64,000 bases of DNA from Flavobacterium gilvum (lineage in GTDB: Bacteria > Bacteroidota > Bacteroidia > Flavobacteriales > Flavobacteriaceae). The notes under the pieces were generated by a model that was not told where the DNA came from, ran no database searches, and was given only the letters and a program-made list of their open reading frames with translations. The DNA lies in NCBI RefSeq assembly GCF_001761465.1, contig NZ_CP017479.1, forward strand, positions 2,294,001-2,358,000. Reading direction: 5' to 3'. The position numbers were made by a program, and so were the translations under genes. Of this stretch, positions 18,113 through 27,279 are shown piece by piece. Numbering within the stretch: the stretch's first letter is position 1; every line of letters begins with the position of its first letter.

Positions 18113-19984
18113 ATGTCAGATCAAAATCAATACACCGAAGATAATATCCGTTCTCTCGATTGGAAAGAACATATCCGTATGCGACCCGGGATGTACATAG
18201 GAAAACTTGGTGATGGGTCTTCGCCAGATGATGGTATTTATATTTTATTAAAAGAGGTTCTCGACAACTGTATCGATGAGTTTGTAATGGGCTCTGGTAA
18301 AACCATTGAGGTAAGCATCAAGGATAGAACAGTTAGTGTTCGTGATTATGGACGTGGAATTCCATTGGGAAAAGTTGTTGATGTCGTTTCTAAAATGAAT
18401 ACGGGAGGAAAATACGATTCGAAAGCTTTCCAGAAATCGGTTGGTTTGAATGGTGTCGGGACAAAAGCGGTTAATGCGCTTTCAAATTTTTTCCGTGTTG
18501 AATCGGTGCGTGAAGACAAGCAAAAAGTAGCCGAGTTTTCTGCAGGGAATTTAGTCTCAGAAGAAGATATAACCGAAACTACAAAGCGCAAAGGGACAAA
18601 AGTTACTTTTACGCCGGATGAAACTATTTTCAAAAACTACAAATTCCGTTTGGAATATGTGATAAAAATGGTCAAAAACTATTGTTACTTAAACAATGGT
18701 TTGACGATTATTTTTAATGGAGAAAAATATTATTCAGAAAATGGTCTTCGCGATTTATTGGAAGAAACTATCAATGAAGAAGATTTAGAATATCCTATTA
18801 TTCATTTGAAAGATCATGATATTGAGATTGCGTTAACACACAGCAAGACACAATATAGTGAGGAATACCACTCTTTTGTCAACGGTCAGAATACGACACA
18901 GGGAGGAACGCATTTAGCGGCTTACAGAGAAGCACTTGTAAAAACAATTCGAGAGTTTTATAATAAAAATTTCGAAGCTTCGGATGTTAGGAAATCGATA
19001 GTAAGTGCTATTAGTATCAAAGTGATGGAACCTGTTTTTGAATCACAGACAAAAACTAAATTGGGTTCTACAGATATGGGTTCGGATGACGGTACGCCGC
19101 CGGTTTCAGTCCGTACTTTCGTAAATGATTTTATCAAAACCAAATTAGATAATTATTTACATAAAAATCCACCAACTGCCGAAGCTTTATTGCGTAAAAT
19201 TCTGCAGGCAGAGCGTGAGCGAAAAGAGTTGTCAGGAATTAGAAAATTAGCGACAGACAGAGCCAAGAAAGCCAATCTTCATAATAAAAAATTAAGAGAC
19301 TGCCGTGCGCATCTTCCTGATACCAAAAACCCTCGAAATCTAGAAAGTACACTTTTTATTACCGAGGGGGATTCGGCTTCCGGCTCGATTACAAAATCGC
19401 GTGATGTGAATACGCAGGCGGTTTTCAGTTTGCGTGGTAAACCTTTGAATTCATACGGAATGAGCAAAAAAATTGTGTATGAAAATGAAGAGTTCAATTT
19501 ATTGCAGGCGGCTCTCGATATTGAGGACGGATTGGAAAAATTGCGTTACAATAATATCGTAATCGCTACTGATGCCGATGTCGATGGTATGCACATTCGG
19601 TTATTGTTGATTACTTTTTTCCTGCAGTTTTTCCCCGAGTTAATCAAAGAAGGACATTTGTATATTTTGCAGACACCACTTTTCAGGGTCCGAAATAAGA
19701 AAGAAACGATTTATTGCTATTCTGAGGACGAAAGAAAAGAAGCCATAGAGAAACTAAAACCAAAACCGGAAATCACCCGATTTAAAGGTTTGGGAGAGAT
19801 TTCGCCAGATGAGTTCAAAAACTTTATTGGAGACACCATCCGACTTGATCCGGTCATGATGGACAAACATACTTCGATTGAGCAACTGTTGTCTTTTTAT
19901 ATGGGAAAAAATACACCGGACAGACAAGAGTTTATTATCAGGAATCTGAAGGTGGAATTGGATGTGATTGAAGAGGAGGTTTAA
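18113..19984 (+). CDS. parE: DNA topoisomerase IV subunit B
   Basis: This is the 623-residue ATPase subunit of topoisomerase IV. The GHKL ATPase motifs are LDNCIDEF (about 46-53), GRGIPLG and [14 protein letters not shown]. The TOPRIM domain has TEGDSASGS (about 422) and DADVDGMHI (about 490). The length fits a ParE without the GyrB insert. Its partner parC lies just downstream, separated by a YhcG-like gene. Confidence 0.97.
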   Translation: MSDQNQYTEDNIRSLDWKEHIRMRPGMYIGKLGDGSSPDDGIYILLKEVLDNCIDEFVMGSGKTIEVSIKDRTVSVRDYGRGIPLGKVVDVVSKMNTGGKYDSKAFQKSVGLNGVGTKAVNALSNFFRVESVREDKQKVAEFSAGNLVSEEDITETTKRKGTKVTFTPDETIFKNYKFRLEYVIKMVKNYCYLNNGLTIIFNGEKYYSENGLRDLLEETINEEDLEYPIIHLKDHDIEIALTHSKTQYSEEYHSFVNGQNTTQGGTHLAAYREALVKTIREFYNKNFEASDVRKSIVSAISIKVMEPVFESQTKTKLGSTDMGSDDGTPPVSVRTFVNDFIKTKLDNYLHKNPPTAEALLRKILQAERERKELSGIRKLATDRAKKANLHNKKLRDCRAHLPDTKNPRNLESTLFITEGDSASGSITKSRDVNTQAVFSLRGKPLNSYGMSKKIVYENEEFNLLQAALDIEDGLEKLRYNNIVIATDADVDGMHIRLLLITFFLQFFPELIKEGHLYILQTPLFRVRNKKETIYCYSEDERKEAIEKLKPKPEITRFKGLGEISPDEFKNFIGDTIRLDPVMMDKHTSIEQLLSFYMGKNTPDRQEFIIRNLKVELDVIEEEV

Positions 19985-20002
19985 AATTTAATTTAGAACA
20001 TA

Positions 20003-21109
20003 TTGTCAGACAATCTTCAAAATAAAGCTTTGTTTTCTCAAGTAGCCGAATTATTGCAAAATGCTCGACAACAGGTTTTGCGTACCGTAAATTCAACAAT
20101 GGTTTATGCCTATTTTGAAATAGGAAGAATGATTGTAGAAGAAGAACAAAACGGAAAAGACAGAGCCGAATATGGGAAACAATTATTAAAAGGCCTTTCT
20201 GAACAGTTGACTAATGAGTTTGGGAAGGGGTTTTCTGTTGTTAATTTAGAAAACATGAGGAAGTTTTATTTAGCTTACTCAATTTCCGAGACAGTGTCTC
20301 GGATTTTTCAAATTCAGAAATCCCAGTCAGTGACTGGGGAATTGGATGCTAAGATTTCTCAGTCACTGACTGGGGTTTTTGATAATCAAAAATCGAAGCC
20401 GCTGATTTCGTTTTTCAAATTGACTTGGACACACTATGTTTTTTTAATGCGAATCGATGATGAAAAAGAAAGACGTTTCTACGAAATAGAATCTGAAAAA
20501 CACAATTGGAGCGTTCGCGAGTTAAAACGCCAGTACGATTCTGCACTTTATACACGATTGGCTTTGAGTCGGGACAAAGAAGGGATTTTAAAACTTTCGG
20601 AGCAAGGTCAGATTATAGAAAAGCCGAAAGACATTATCAAAGACCCTTATATTTTGGAATTTTTAGGATTGTCAGAATTACACCAATATTCTGAATCACA
20701 ATTAGAAGAAGAAATAATCAATAAATTAGAGCATTTTTTATTGGAATTGGGACATGGTTTTACTTTTGTTGCCCGACAAAAAAGGATAACTTTTGATGAT
20801 AAACATTTTCGAATCGATTTGGTTTTTTATAATCGAGTATTGAAATGTTTTGTTTTAATTGATTTGAAAATAGGAGAATTAAAACATCAGGATTTAGGAC
20901 AGATGCAAATGTATGTCAATTATTACGACAGAGAGATGCGATTGGAAGATGAAAACAAAACAATTGGAATCGTGCTTTGTCAAAACAAAAGCGATTTGGT
21001 TGTAAAATATACTTTACCCGAGAATAACGAGCAAATATTTGCCAGCAAATACAAAACAATTCTGCCAAGCAGTGAAGATTTAATAAAATTAATTTCGGAA
21101 TCAAAATAA
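20003..21109 (+). CDS. YhcG/DUF1016 family protein with PDDEXK nuclease domain
   Basis: This 368-residue protein starts at TTG 20003, 18 bp after parE. The N-terminal DUF1016 helical domain (about 1-150) has YFEIGRMIVEEEQNGKDRAEYGK and FSVVNLENMRKFY. The C-terminal DUF1016 nuclease domain (about 180-365) has the PD-(D/E)xK-type core FRIDLVFYNRVLKCFVLIDLK (D and K visible). Family members are linked to mobile DNA and restriction loci; their exact role is unsettled. The linker (about 95-135) contains three near-repeats, SETVSRI, SQSVTGEL and SQSLTGVF, each encoded by a DNA palindrome. It ends directly before the parC ATG, so it is probably co-expressed with topoisomerase IV. Confidence 0.88.
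   Translation: MSDNLQNKALFSQVAELLQNARQQVLRTVNSTMVYAYFEIGRMIVEEEQNGKDRAEYGKQLLKGLSEQLTNEFGKGFSVVNLENMRKFYLAYSISETVSRIFQIQKSQSVTGELDAKISQSLTGVFDNQKSKPLISFFKLTWTHYVFLMRIDDEKERRFYEIESEKHNWSVRELKRQYDSALYTRLALSRDKEGILKLSEQGQIIEKPKDIIKDPYILEFLGLSELHQYSESQLEEEIINKLEHFLLELGHGFTFVARQKRITFDDKHFRIDLVFYNRVLKCFVLIDLKIGELKHQDLGQMQMYVNYYDREMRLEDENKTIGIVLCQNKSDLVVKYTLPENNEQIFASKYKTILPSSEDLIKLISESK
20285..20372. repeat. Three DNA palindromes inside the YhcG coding sequence
   Basis: TCCGAGACA-G-TGTCTCGGA (20285-20303), CCCAGTCA-G-TGACTGGG (20322-20338) and CAGTCA-C-TGACTG (20360-20372) are all odd-length perfect palindromes. All are in frame and spaced about 36-38 bp apart, and they encode similar peptides. 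Confidence 0.85.
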
Positions 21110-23836
21110 ATGAAAGACGAAGACGACGACAACATAATCCCGGCTGACGAAGATAATAATTCAGATGAAAATCCGATTGAAGACAATCAGGATGGAGATG
21201 ACGATATTATCAACGTAGATGCCAAACATTTTGAAGGGCAGCATTTTTACGAAAACCAGGAAGAAGAAGGCGAAGATGTCATTACCAAAGTAACCGGAAT
21301 GTACAAAGACTGGTTTTTGGATTATGCTTCATACGTAATTCTAGAGCGCGCCGTTCCTGCTATCGAAGACGGTTTTAAACCGGTTCAGCGTCGTATTATG
21401 CACTCGCTTAAAGAGTTGGATGATGGTCGTTACAATAAAGTTGCCAATGTAGTTGGGCACACCATGCAGTATCACCCACACGGAGATGCGAGTATTGGAG
21501 ATGCAATGGTGCAAATTGGCCAAAAAGAATTGCTAATAGACTGCCAGGGAAACTGGGGAAATATTCTAACAGGAGATGGTGCAGCTGCTTCTCGTTATAT
21601 TGAGGCACGTTTATCAAAATTTGCTTTGGAGGTTTTGTATTCTCCAAAAATTACCGATTGGGGAGTTTCTTATGACGGTAGAAAAGCAGAGCCAATTAAT
21701 CTTCCGGTAAAGTTTCCGTTGCTTTTGGCACAGGGAGCTGAAGGAATTGCTGTTGGTCTTTCGACAAAAGTATTGCCTCATAACTTCAATGAATTAATTG
21801 AAGCTTCGATTAAAATTTTAAAAGGTAAGTCATTTACGCTTTATCCCGATTTTATGACTGCCGGTATTGCCGATGTTTCCAATTATAATGACGGATTGCG
21901 TGGCGGACGTGTACGTGTGCGTGCCAAAATTTCGCAATTGGACAAAAATACTTTGGTGATTACACAAATTCCGTTTTCGACTAATACTTCAAGTTTAATT
22001 GATAGTATTTTGAAGGCAAATGAAAAAGGTAAAATAAAAATCAAGAAAATTGAAGACAACACCGCTGCCGATGTTGAGATTCTGATTCATCTTTTTCCGG
22101 GTGTTTCACCAGACAAAACTATAGATGCGTTGTTTGCTTTTACGGCTTGTGAAACTTCGATAGCACCATTAGGATGCGTTATCGAGGATAATAAACCGTT
22201 GTTTATAGGTGTTTCTGAAATGTTGAAAATCTCAACACACAGAACGGTTGATTTGCTCAGACAAGAACTCGAAATTCATTTAGAAGAACTAAAAAACAAA
22301 TGGCATTTTTCTACTTTGGAGAAAATCTTCATTCGTGAAGAAATGTACATCGATTTCAAATTGTACGGAGACAGAGAATCGCTTTACACCTATTTGTATG
22401 ACCGATTTGAGCCTTTCAAGAAATCATTTGTCAGAGAAATTAATGATGATGATTTACACCGATTGACTCAGATTCCGATGATTCGTATTACCCGTTTTGA
22501 CTCTGATAAAGCGGATGATCTTATCGCAAAATTGGAAGACGAAATGAAAGAGGTGGAATACAATTTGGAACACATTATAGACTTTGCGATTGCTTATTTT
22601 ACAAAATTAAAAGAGAAATACGGAAAAGGAAGAGAGCGCCAGACCGAGTTGCGTAGTTTTGATAATATCGAAGCCACAAAAGTAGTTTTGAGAAATACTA
22701 AATTGTACGTAAACAGGGAAGAAGGTTTCGTGGGAACCAGTTTGAAAAAAGACGAGTATGTTACCGATTGTTCCGATATTGATGATGTAATTGTGTTTTT
22801 GCGCGATGGAAAAATGATTGTTACCAAAGTCGATTCAAAAACCTTTGTCGGAAAGGACATTATCCATGTTGCTATTTTTGACAAAAGCGATAAACGTACC
22901 ATTTACAATATGATTTACCGTGATGGAAAATCCGGACCATCGTATATAAAGAGGTTCAACGTTTCGGGAGTTACCAGAGACAAAACCTATGATTTGACCA
23001 ATGAAACTAATGGTTCGCAAACGCTGTATTTTTCGTGCAACCCGAATGGTGAAGCAGAAGTAATTACGATTTTGTTACGCCAGATTGGAAGTATTAAAAA
23101 ATTGAAATTTGATATTGATTTTGCTTCTTTAGCAATCAAAGGAAGAGCTTCCAAAGGTAATTTGGTTACCAAATACCCAATCAAGAAAATCGAATTAAAA
23201 GAGAAAGGTATTTCAACTTTATTGCCAAGAAAAATCTGGTTTGATGATACTGTTCAAAGGCTGAATGTCGATGCAAGGGGAGAACTTTTGGGTGAATTTA
23301 GACCGAGCGATAAAATCTTGGTGATTTCACAAGCAGGAAAATTAAAAGTTATCACGCCTGAATTGACGACTCATTTTGATGAGGATATGATCGTTTTGGA
23401 AAAATGGATTCCTAAAAAACCAATTTCCGCCATTTATTATGATGGTGAAAAAGAAAGATATTATATCAAACGTTTCTTGGTGGAAACTGAAAATAAAGAA
23501 GATTGTTTTATATCAGAGCATGCCAATTCCAGACTGGAAATTGTGGCCACCGATTACCGCCCTGTAGCCGAATTGGTTTTCAATAAAGTAAAAGGAGTTC
23601 AAAAAGAAAATATGACTGTGGATATCGAGTCTTTTATAACTGTAAAAGGATTTAAAGCACTTGGTAACCAGTTGACGACCGATAAATTGAAACAAGTTAA
23701 TTTGCTTGAATCTCTGCCTTATGAAGAACCAGAGGAAATTGTTCCGGAAGTGCACGAAGTAGATGGTGATACCGAAATTGAGGAAGGTGAAATCCAACTG
23801 GAAGATGACGGTCAGATTACTTTAAGTTTAGATTAA
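21110..23836 (+). CDS. parC: DNA topoisomerase IV subunit A
   Basis: This is the 908-residue breakage-reunion subunit. An acidic N-terminal extension (about 1-55, rich in D and E) precedes the core. QRRIMHSL and YHPHGDASIGDAM come next, then the catalytic tyrosine in AAASRYIEARL (about 165). The C-terminal domain (about 500-860) would be the beta-pinwheel, and an acidic tail ends the protein. The start ATG follows the YhcG stop codon without a gap. Together with parE it makes topoisomerase IV, which decatenates chromosomes. Confidence 0.96.
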   Translation: MKDEDDDNIIPADEDNNSDENPIEDNQDGDDDIINVDAKHFEGQHFYENQEEEGEDVITKVTGMYKDWFLDYASYVILERAVPAIEDGFKPVQRRIMHSLKELDDGRYNKVANVVGHTMQYHPHGDASIGDAMVQIGQKELLIDCQGNWGNILTGDGAAASRYIEARLSKFALEVLYSPKITDWGVSYDGRKAEPINLPVKFPLLLAQGAEGIAVGLSTKVLPHNFNELIEASIKILKGKSFTLYPDFMTAGIADVSNYNDGLRGGRVRVRAKISQLDKNTLVITQIPFSTNTSSLIDSILKANEKGKIKIKKIEDNTAADVEILIHLFPGVSPDKTIDALFAFTACETSIAPLGCVIEDNKPLFIGVSEMLKISTHRTVDLLRQELEIHLEELKNKWHFSTLEKIFIREEMYIDFKLYGDRESLYTYLYDRFEPFKKSFVREINDDDLHRLTQIPMIRITRFDSDKADDLIAKLEDEMKEVEYNLEHIIDFAIAYFTKLKEKYGKGRERQTELRSFDNIEATKVVLRNTKLYVNREEGFVGTSLKKDEYVTDCSDIDDVIVFLRDGKMIVTKVDSKTFVGKDIIHVAIFDKSDKRTIYNMIYRDGKSGPSYIKRFNVSGVTRDKTYDLTNETNGSQTLYFSCNPNGEAEVITILLRQIGSIKKLKFDIDFASLAIKGRASKGNLVTKYPIKKIELKEKGISTLLPRKIWFDDTVQRLNVDARGELLGEFRPSDKILVISQAGKLKVITPELTTHFDEDMIVLEKWIPKKPISAIYYDGEKERYYIKRFLVETENKEDCFISEHANSRLEIVATDYRPVAELVFNKVKGVQKENMTVDIESFITVKGFKALGNQLTTDKLKQVNLLESLPYEEPEEIVPEVHEVDGDTEIEEGEIQLEDDGQITLSLD

Positions 23837-23837
23837 A

Positions 23838-24077
23838 AAAAGCTCCAGATGGCTGTCATGTGGACACAAATCCGACGCATCGTTTTTTTGAATAGGAGTT
23901 GGCTTTAGCCAACTCATTAGAATTAATCGTTTTCCGGCTTTAGGCAAAAGATTATTTAGATTTTGGCTAAAGCCAGATGCTTAACACTATTTTATTCCGT
24001 TGGCTTCAGCCAACGGCTATTCAAATCTAATCGATACTTTTTGTGTCCACACGGTAGCTCCAGATGGAGCTTTTTTA
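23838..24077 (+). terminator. parC terminator hairpin split by an inserted repeat element
   Basis: The flanks AAAAAAGCTCC and GGAGCTTTTTT would form a perfect terminator around AGAT. They are separated by a 203-bp insert and the phrase AGCTCCAGATGG occurs on both sides (23841-23852 and 24056-24067). The second copy, AGCTCC-AGAT-GGAGCT plus T run at 24056-24077, can still form the hairpin. Confidence 0.75.
23853..24055. mobile_element. REP/MITE-like palindromic element, 203 bp
   Basis: Perfect inverted repeats TGTGGACACAAA (23859-23870) and TTTGTGTCCACA (24040-24051) lie near the ends. Inside are the hairpins GAGTTGGCTTTAGCCAACTC (23896-23915) and CCGTTGGCTTCAGCCAACGG (23997-24016), and a looser pair GGCTTTAGGCAAAA/TTTTGGCTAAAGCC. 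A 12-bp direct repeat flanks the element. No coding sequence, so movement would need a transposase elsewhere. Confidence 0.72.
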
Positions 24078-24108
24078 GTTTTTTAAAATATCTGAAATCA
24101 AAAATCTC

Positions 24109-25128
24109 TTAGTATTTACTAAGCTTTGCTTTTAGCATACAATCTTCAATTTTGTTAACCATATTGGTGCTTCCGCAAAAGAAAGCGGATCTTTCATGCA
24201 ATGAAGTCGGTACAATTTCCATAACCCTGTCGAAACCATCAGAAGCTTTTCCTCCGGCTTGTTCAACTATAAATGCCATCGGGTTGCATTCGTACAAAAG
24301 TCTTAGTTTTCCTTTTACAGCTTTGGAACTGGTAGGATATAAATAGATTCCGCCTTTTATTATGTTTCTGTGAATATCAGAAGCCAGACTGCCAATATAT
24401 CTTGACGTATAAGGCCTGTCTTCTTCTTCCAATTGGCAATATTTAATGTAGTCTTTTACGCCTTGCGGAAAATGTACATAATTCCCCTCGTTGACCGAAT
24501 AAATAGATCCGTCAGCAGGAATTGTCATCTTTGGGTGGGACAGATAAAAAGAACCGATAGCAGGATTTAAAGTGAATCCGTTTACGCCGCAGCCCGTGGT
24601 GTAAACCAGCATGGTTGAGGTTCCGTAAATTACATATCCGGCGGCAACCTGATTGATTCCTGGCTGCAAAAAATCTTCTAAAGTAACAGGAGTTCCTATT
24701 GGAGTTATTCTTCTGTAAACCGAAAAAATGGTACCAACAGATACATTCACATCGATATTGGAAGAACCGTCCAAAGGATCCATCAAAAGAACATATTTAT
24801 TGTTATGGCTTTTGTCACTGCCTTCAACCGTGATGAAATCGTCATTTTCCTCAGAAGCAATACCACATACAATTTCCCTGTTTATAAGAGTTTGTATGAA
24901 TATTTCATTGGCATAAACATCTAGTTTTTGCTGGTCTTCTCCCTGAACGTTTTTTTCGCCAACACCACCGATGATATCTACCAATCCAGCTTTATTTACT
25001 TTATGGCTGACTACTTTGGCAGCCAATTTTATCGAATTGAAAATTCGAGACAATTCACCAGATGAATAAGGGAAATCTTTCTGATTTTCGATTATGAATT
25101 CTCCTAATGTTTTGTTGTTTTCCTGCAT
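24109..25128 (-). CDS. fbp: Class I fructose-1,6-bisphosphatase
   Basis: This 339-residue gluconeogenic enzyme hydrolyses fructose-1,6-bisphosphate. Metal-site motif [20 protein letters not shown] lies at about 117-136, and the substrate loop includes the [16 protein letters not shown] block (about 240). Length is normal. It lies 34 bp downstream of the RG acetylesterase gene on the same strand, so it may be read through from the pectin operon. That fits growth on uronates, which needs gluconeogenesis. Confidence 0.96.
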   Translation of the reverse strand: MQENNKTLGEFIIENQKDFPYSSGELSRIFNSIKLAAKVVSHKVNKAGLVDIIGGVGEKNVQGEDQQKLDVYANEIFIQTLINREIVCGIASEENDDFITVEGSDKSHNNKYVLLMDPLDGSSNIDVNVSVGTIFSVYRRITPIGTPVTLEDFLQPGINQVAAGYVIYGTSTMLVYTTGCGVNGFTLNPAIGSFYLSHPKMTIPADGSIYSVNEGNYVHFPQGVKDYIKYCQLEEEDRPYTSRYIGSLASDIHRNIIKGGIYLYPTSSKAVKGKLRLLYECNPMAFIVEQAGGKASDGFDRVMEIVPTSLHERSAFFCGSTNMVNKIEDCMLKAKLSKY

Positions 25129-25162
25129 GTTGTAGTTGTTTTTTGTCTTGGTTTAAGTTACG

Positions 25163-25897
25163 TTATTTTTTGATATACTTTACGATGTCCAAATTGGTTT
25201 TTTTCAGTTCGTCGACAACAATTTTTGCGATGGCAGTTGCTCCTTTTGGAGAAAGATGAGTATCATCTGCTTTTCCATCAGGGTATATAGACAATTCTCC
25301 GGGTTTATAATGTAAGTGTAGTTCTTTGGATTTTTCCGGGCCGAATGATTGTTCCAGTAATTCGGTATAATATTGTAAGTCGATAAATGGGACTTTGTAT
25401 TCCTGAGCCACTAATCGGGCTTCTAGCGGATAATCTCCGTGTGTGTCAATTAAGACTCCATTTTCATTAAAATTTCTACGAACAATAGAAGAAAATAAAA
25501 CTGGAATAGCTCCTTTTGCTCGGCTTTCCTGCACAAAACGAATCAAATTATGACGATAGGCAGTATGCGGATTTGTGTAACGGGTAGAATCTTTGTCTTT
25601 TTGGTCATTGTGTCCAAATTGAATAAAAACATAGTCTCCAGGTTTTAGTGATTTATAAACAGCATCCCAACGTTTTTCATTGATAAAACTTTTGGTGCTT
25701 CGTCCATTTACCGCTCGGTTGTCTATGGTTATATTATCAGTAAAGAATTGTGGAAGCATTTGTCCCCAGCCACGCTCGGGATTTCCGTTTTCGATTGGTT
25801 TATTGGCCATTGTAGAATCGCCAATGGAATAGATTGTTTTCTTTTGTGCAAAACAATTAATTGATAATAGGCTCAGAATTAGTATAAAATGTTTCAT
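25163..25897 (-). CDS. Rhamnogalacturonan acetylesterase (SGNH hydrolase, CE12-like)
   Basis: This is a 244-residue exported esterase with signal peptide MKHFILILSLLSINCFAQ. SGNH blocks are visible: GDSTMA (Ser at about 28), NGRSTKSF (block II), GHNDQ (block III Asn) and DDTHLSPKG (catalytic Asp and His). These are as in RG acetylesterases, which remove acetyl groups from galacturonic acid in rhamnogalacturonan I. It is the second last gene of the pectin operon, after GH28. Confidence 0.9.
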   Translation of the reverse strand: MKHFILILSLLSINCFAQKKTIYSIGDSTMANKPIENGNPERGWGQMLPQFFTDNITIDNRAVNGRSTKSFINEKRWDAVYKSLKPGDYVFIQFGHNDQKDKDSTRYTNPHTAYRHNLIRFVQESRAKGAIPVLFSSIVRRNFNENGVLIDTHGDYPLEARLVAQEYKVPFIDLQYYTELLEQSFGPEKSKELHLHYKPGELSIYPDGKADDTHLSPKGATAIAKIVVDELKKTNLDIVKYIKK

Positions 25898-25918
25898 TTT
25901 TATAGGGATTGAAAATTA

Positions 25919-27268
25919 TTATTTAGCGGCTGATGGTGTTGTGGCTTTTTCGCCAATTATGACTTCGTTTATAGATACATTTTCAGAATTGGTGACGGTC
26001 ATTCCGTTTTTTGCGGAAGCGATAGTAATGTTGTCCAATTTGATGTTTTCGACTTTTTTATTCGGATAGCCTTCTATCACGATTCCTGTATTGGTAACTT
26101 CGTTGCAGCTGATATTTGAAAAAGAAATATCCGAAATTTTTGAAGGATTCAAACCGCTGCCTTCCCCGTGATAATTTGCGGTTATGAAAATACAGTCTTC
26201 CACTTTTCCAAAAGCCAGATTATTGAAATAAATGTTTTTGATGGAACCGCCTCGATCTGAATTTGTTTTTATGAAAATGCCTCTTTTTAAATAACCACGG
26301 AATTTGCTGTTTTCAACATATACATTGCGAACTCCTGCCGACATTTCGCTTCCAATAACTATTGCATGAAGTCCTTTGAATTCACAATTTCGGATTACGA
26401 TATTTTCAGAAGGTGTTTTGGAATTACTGCGTCCTTCATCATCTCTTCCCGATTTGATGGCAACGTTATCATCGGCATTGTCAAATTGAATATTTTCAAT
26501 TAAAATATCACTCGAATATTCAGGGTCGATACCGTCATTATTGTAATTGTGGGCATTGTATTTCAGTCCGCGCAATGTTATGCTTTTGCTTTTTAGCAAA
26601 TGAATGCACCAAAAAGGAGCATCCTCGATTTGGATATTTTCGAAAAGAAGATTTTTTGAATTAACAAACTGAATCAGTTGTGGTCTTAGGTAATGGCCTT
26701 CGCCAAAAATTCGCTCCTTGACAGGAGTGTTTTTATGGTTCATTTCTCGGGTCAGCATTTGATCTTTCTTTTCGAGTTCTTTCCATTTATTCCAAGTGTT
26801 TTTGGCTTCGCCGTCAATAATTCCGTTTCCGGTGATGGCGACATTCTGAACGTTGTTACCGTATATCATAGGACTGTAATTGTAAAGCATCGTCCCTTCC
26901 CAGCTGGTTAGAACCAATGGATAATCTTTTGGATTGGAACCAAATCTAATTTTGGCACCATCTTCCAAATGCAATTTTACGTTACTCACAAAATGAATTG
27001 GGCCGTTTAGGGTATAAATTCCTTTTGGAACAATGATTGTGCCTCCGTTGTTTTTTTTACAAAGTGCCATTGCTTTGTCAAAAGCAGGTTTGGCATTGCT
27101 GATGGAATCTCCTTTGGCGCCTAGTTTTGTTACTTCAATTTTGTACGAAGGAACAATAGGCAATTGAATTCGTTTGACGATTGCGTTGACACTGTCTGAA
27201 GGAAAGATGTTGTTTTGGGCAAAACAACCCAGCGAAAAAAGGAATATAACGACGAATTTATATTTCAT
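25919..27268 (-). CDS. GH28 polygalacturonase-like protein, divergent active site
   Basis: This is a 449-residue exported right-handed beta-helix (signal peptide to about FAQ18). GH28 motifs NND (about 243-245, NNDGIDPEYS) and DD (266-267, ADDNVAIK) are present. The usual GHG is replaced by GLH (299-301 in KGLHAIVIGSE) and the usual RIK/RLK by FIK (332-334). It probably cuts a pectin-derived oligosaccharide, but the changed His and Arg positions make a standard polygalacturonase activity uncertain. Its paralogue at 32499 has the canonical residues. Confidence 0.88.
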   Translation of the reverse strand: MKYKFVVIFLFSLGCFAQNNIFPSDSVNAIVKRIQLPIVPSYKIEVTKLGAKGDSISNAKPAFDKAMALCKKNNGGTIIVPKGIYTLNGPIHFVSNVKLHLEDGAKIRFGSNPKDYPLVLTSWEGTMLYNYSPMIYGNNVQNVAITGNGIIDGEAKNTWNKWKELEKKDQMLTREMNHKNTPVKERIFGEGHYLRPQLIQFVNSKNLLFENIQIEDAPFWCIHLLKSKSITLRGLKYNAHNYNNDGIDPEYSSDILIENIQFDNADDNVAIKSGRDDEGRSNSKTPSENIVIRNCEFKGLHAIVIGSEMSAGVRNVYVENSKFRGYLKRGIFIKTNSDRGGSIKNIYFNNLAFGKVEDCIFITANYHGEGSGLNPSKISDISFSNISCNEVTNTGIVIEGYPNKKVENIKLDNITIASAKNGMTVTNSENVSINEVIIGEKATTPSAAK

Positions 27269-27279
27269 AGCGTCTAGTC

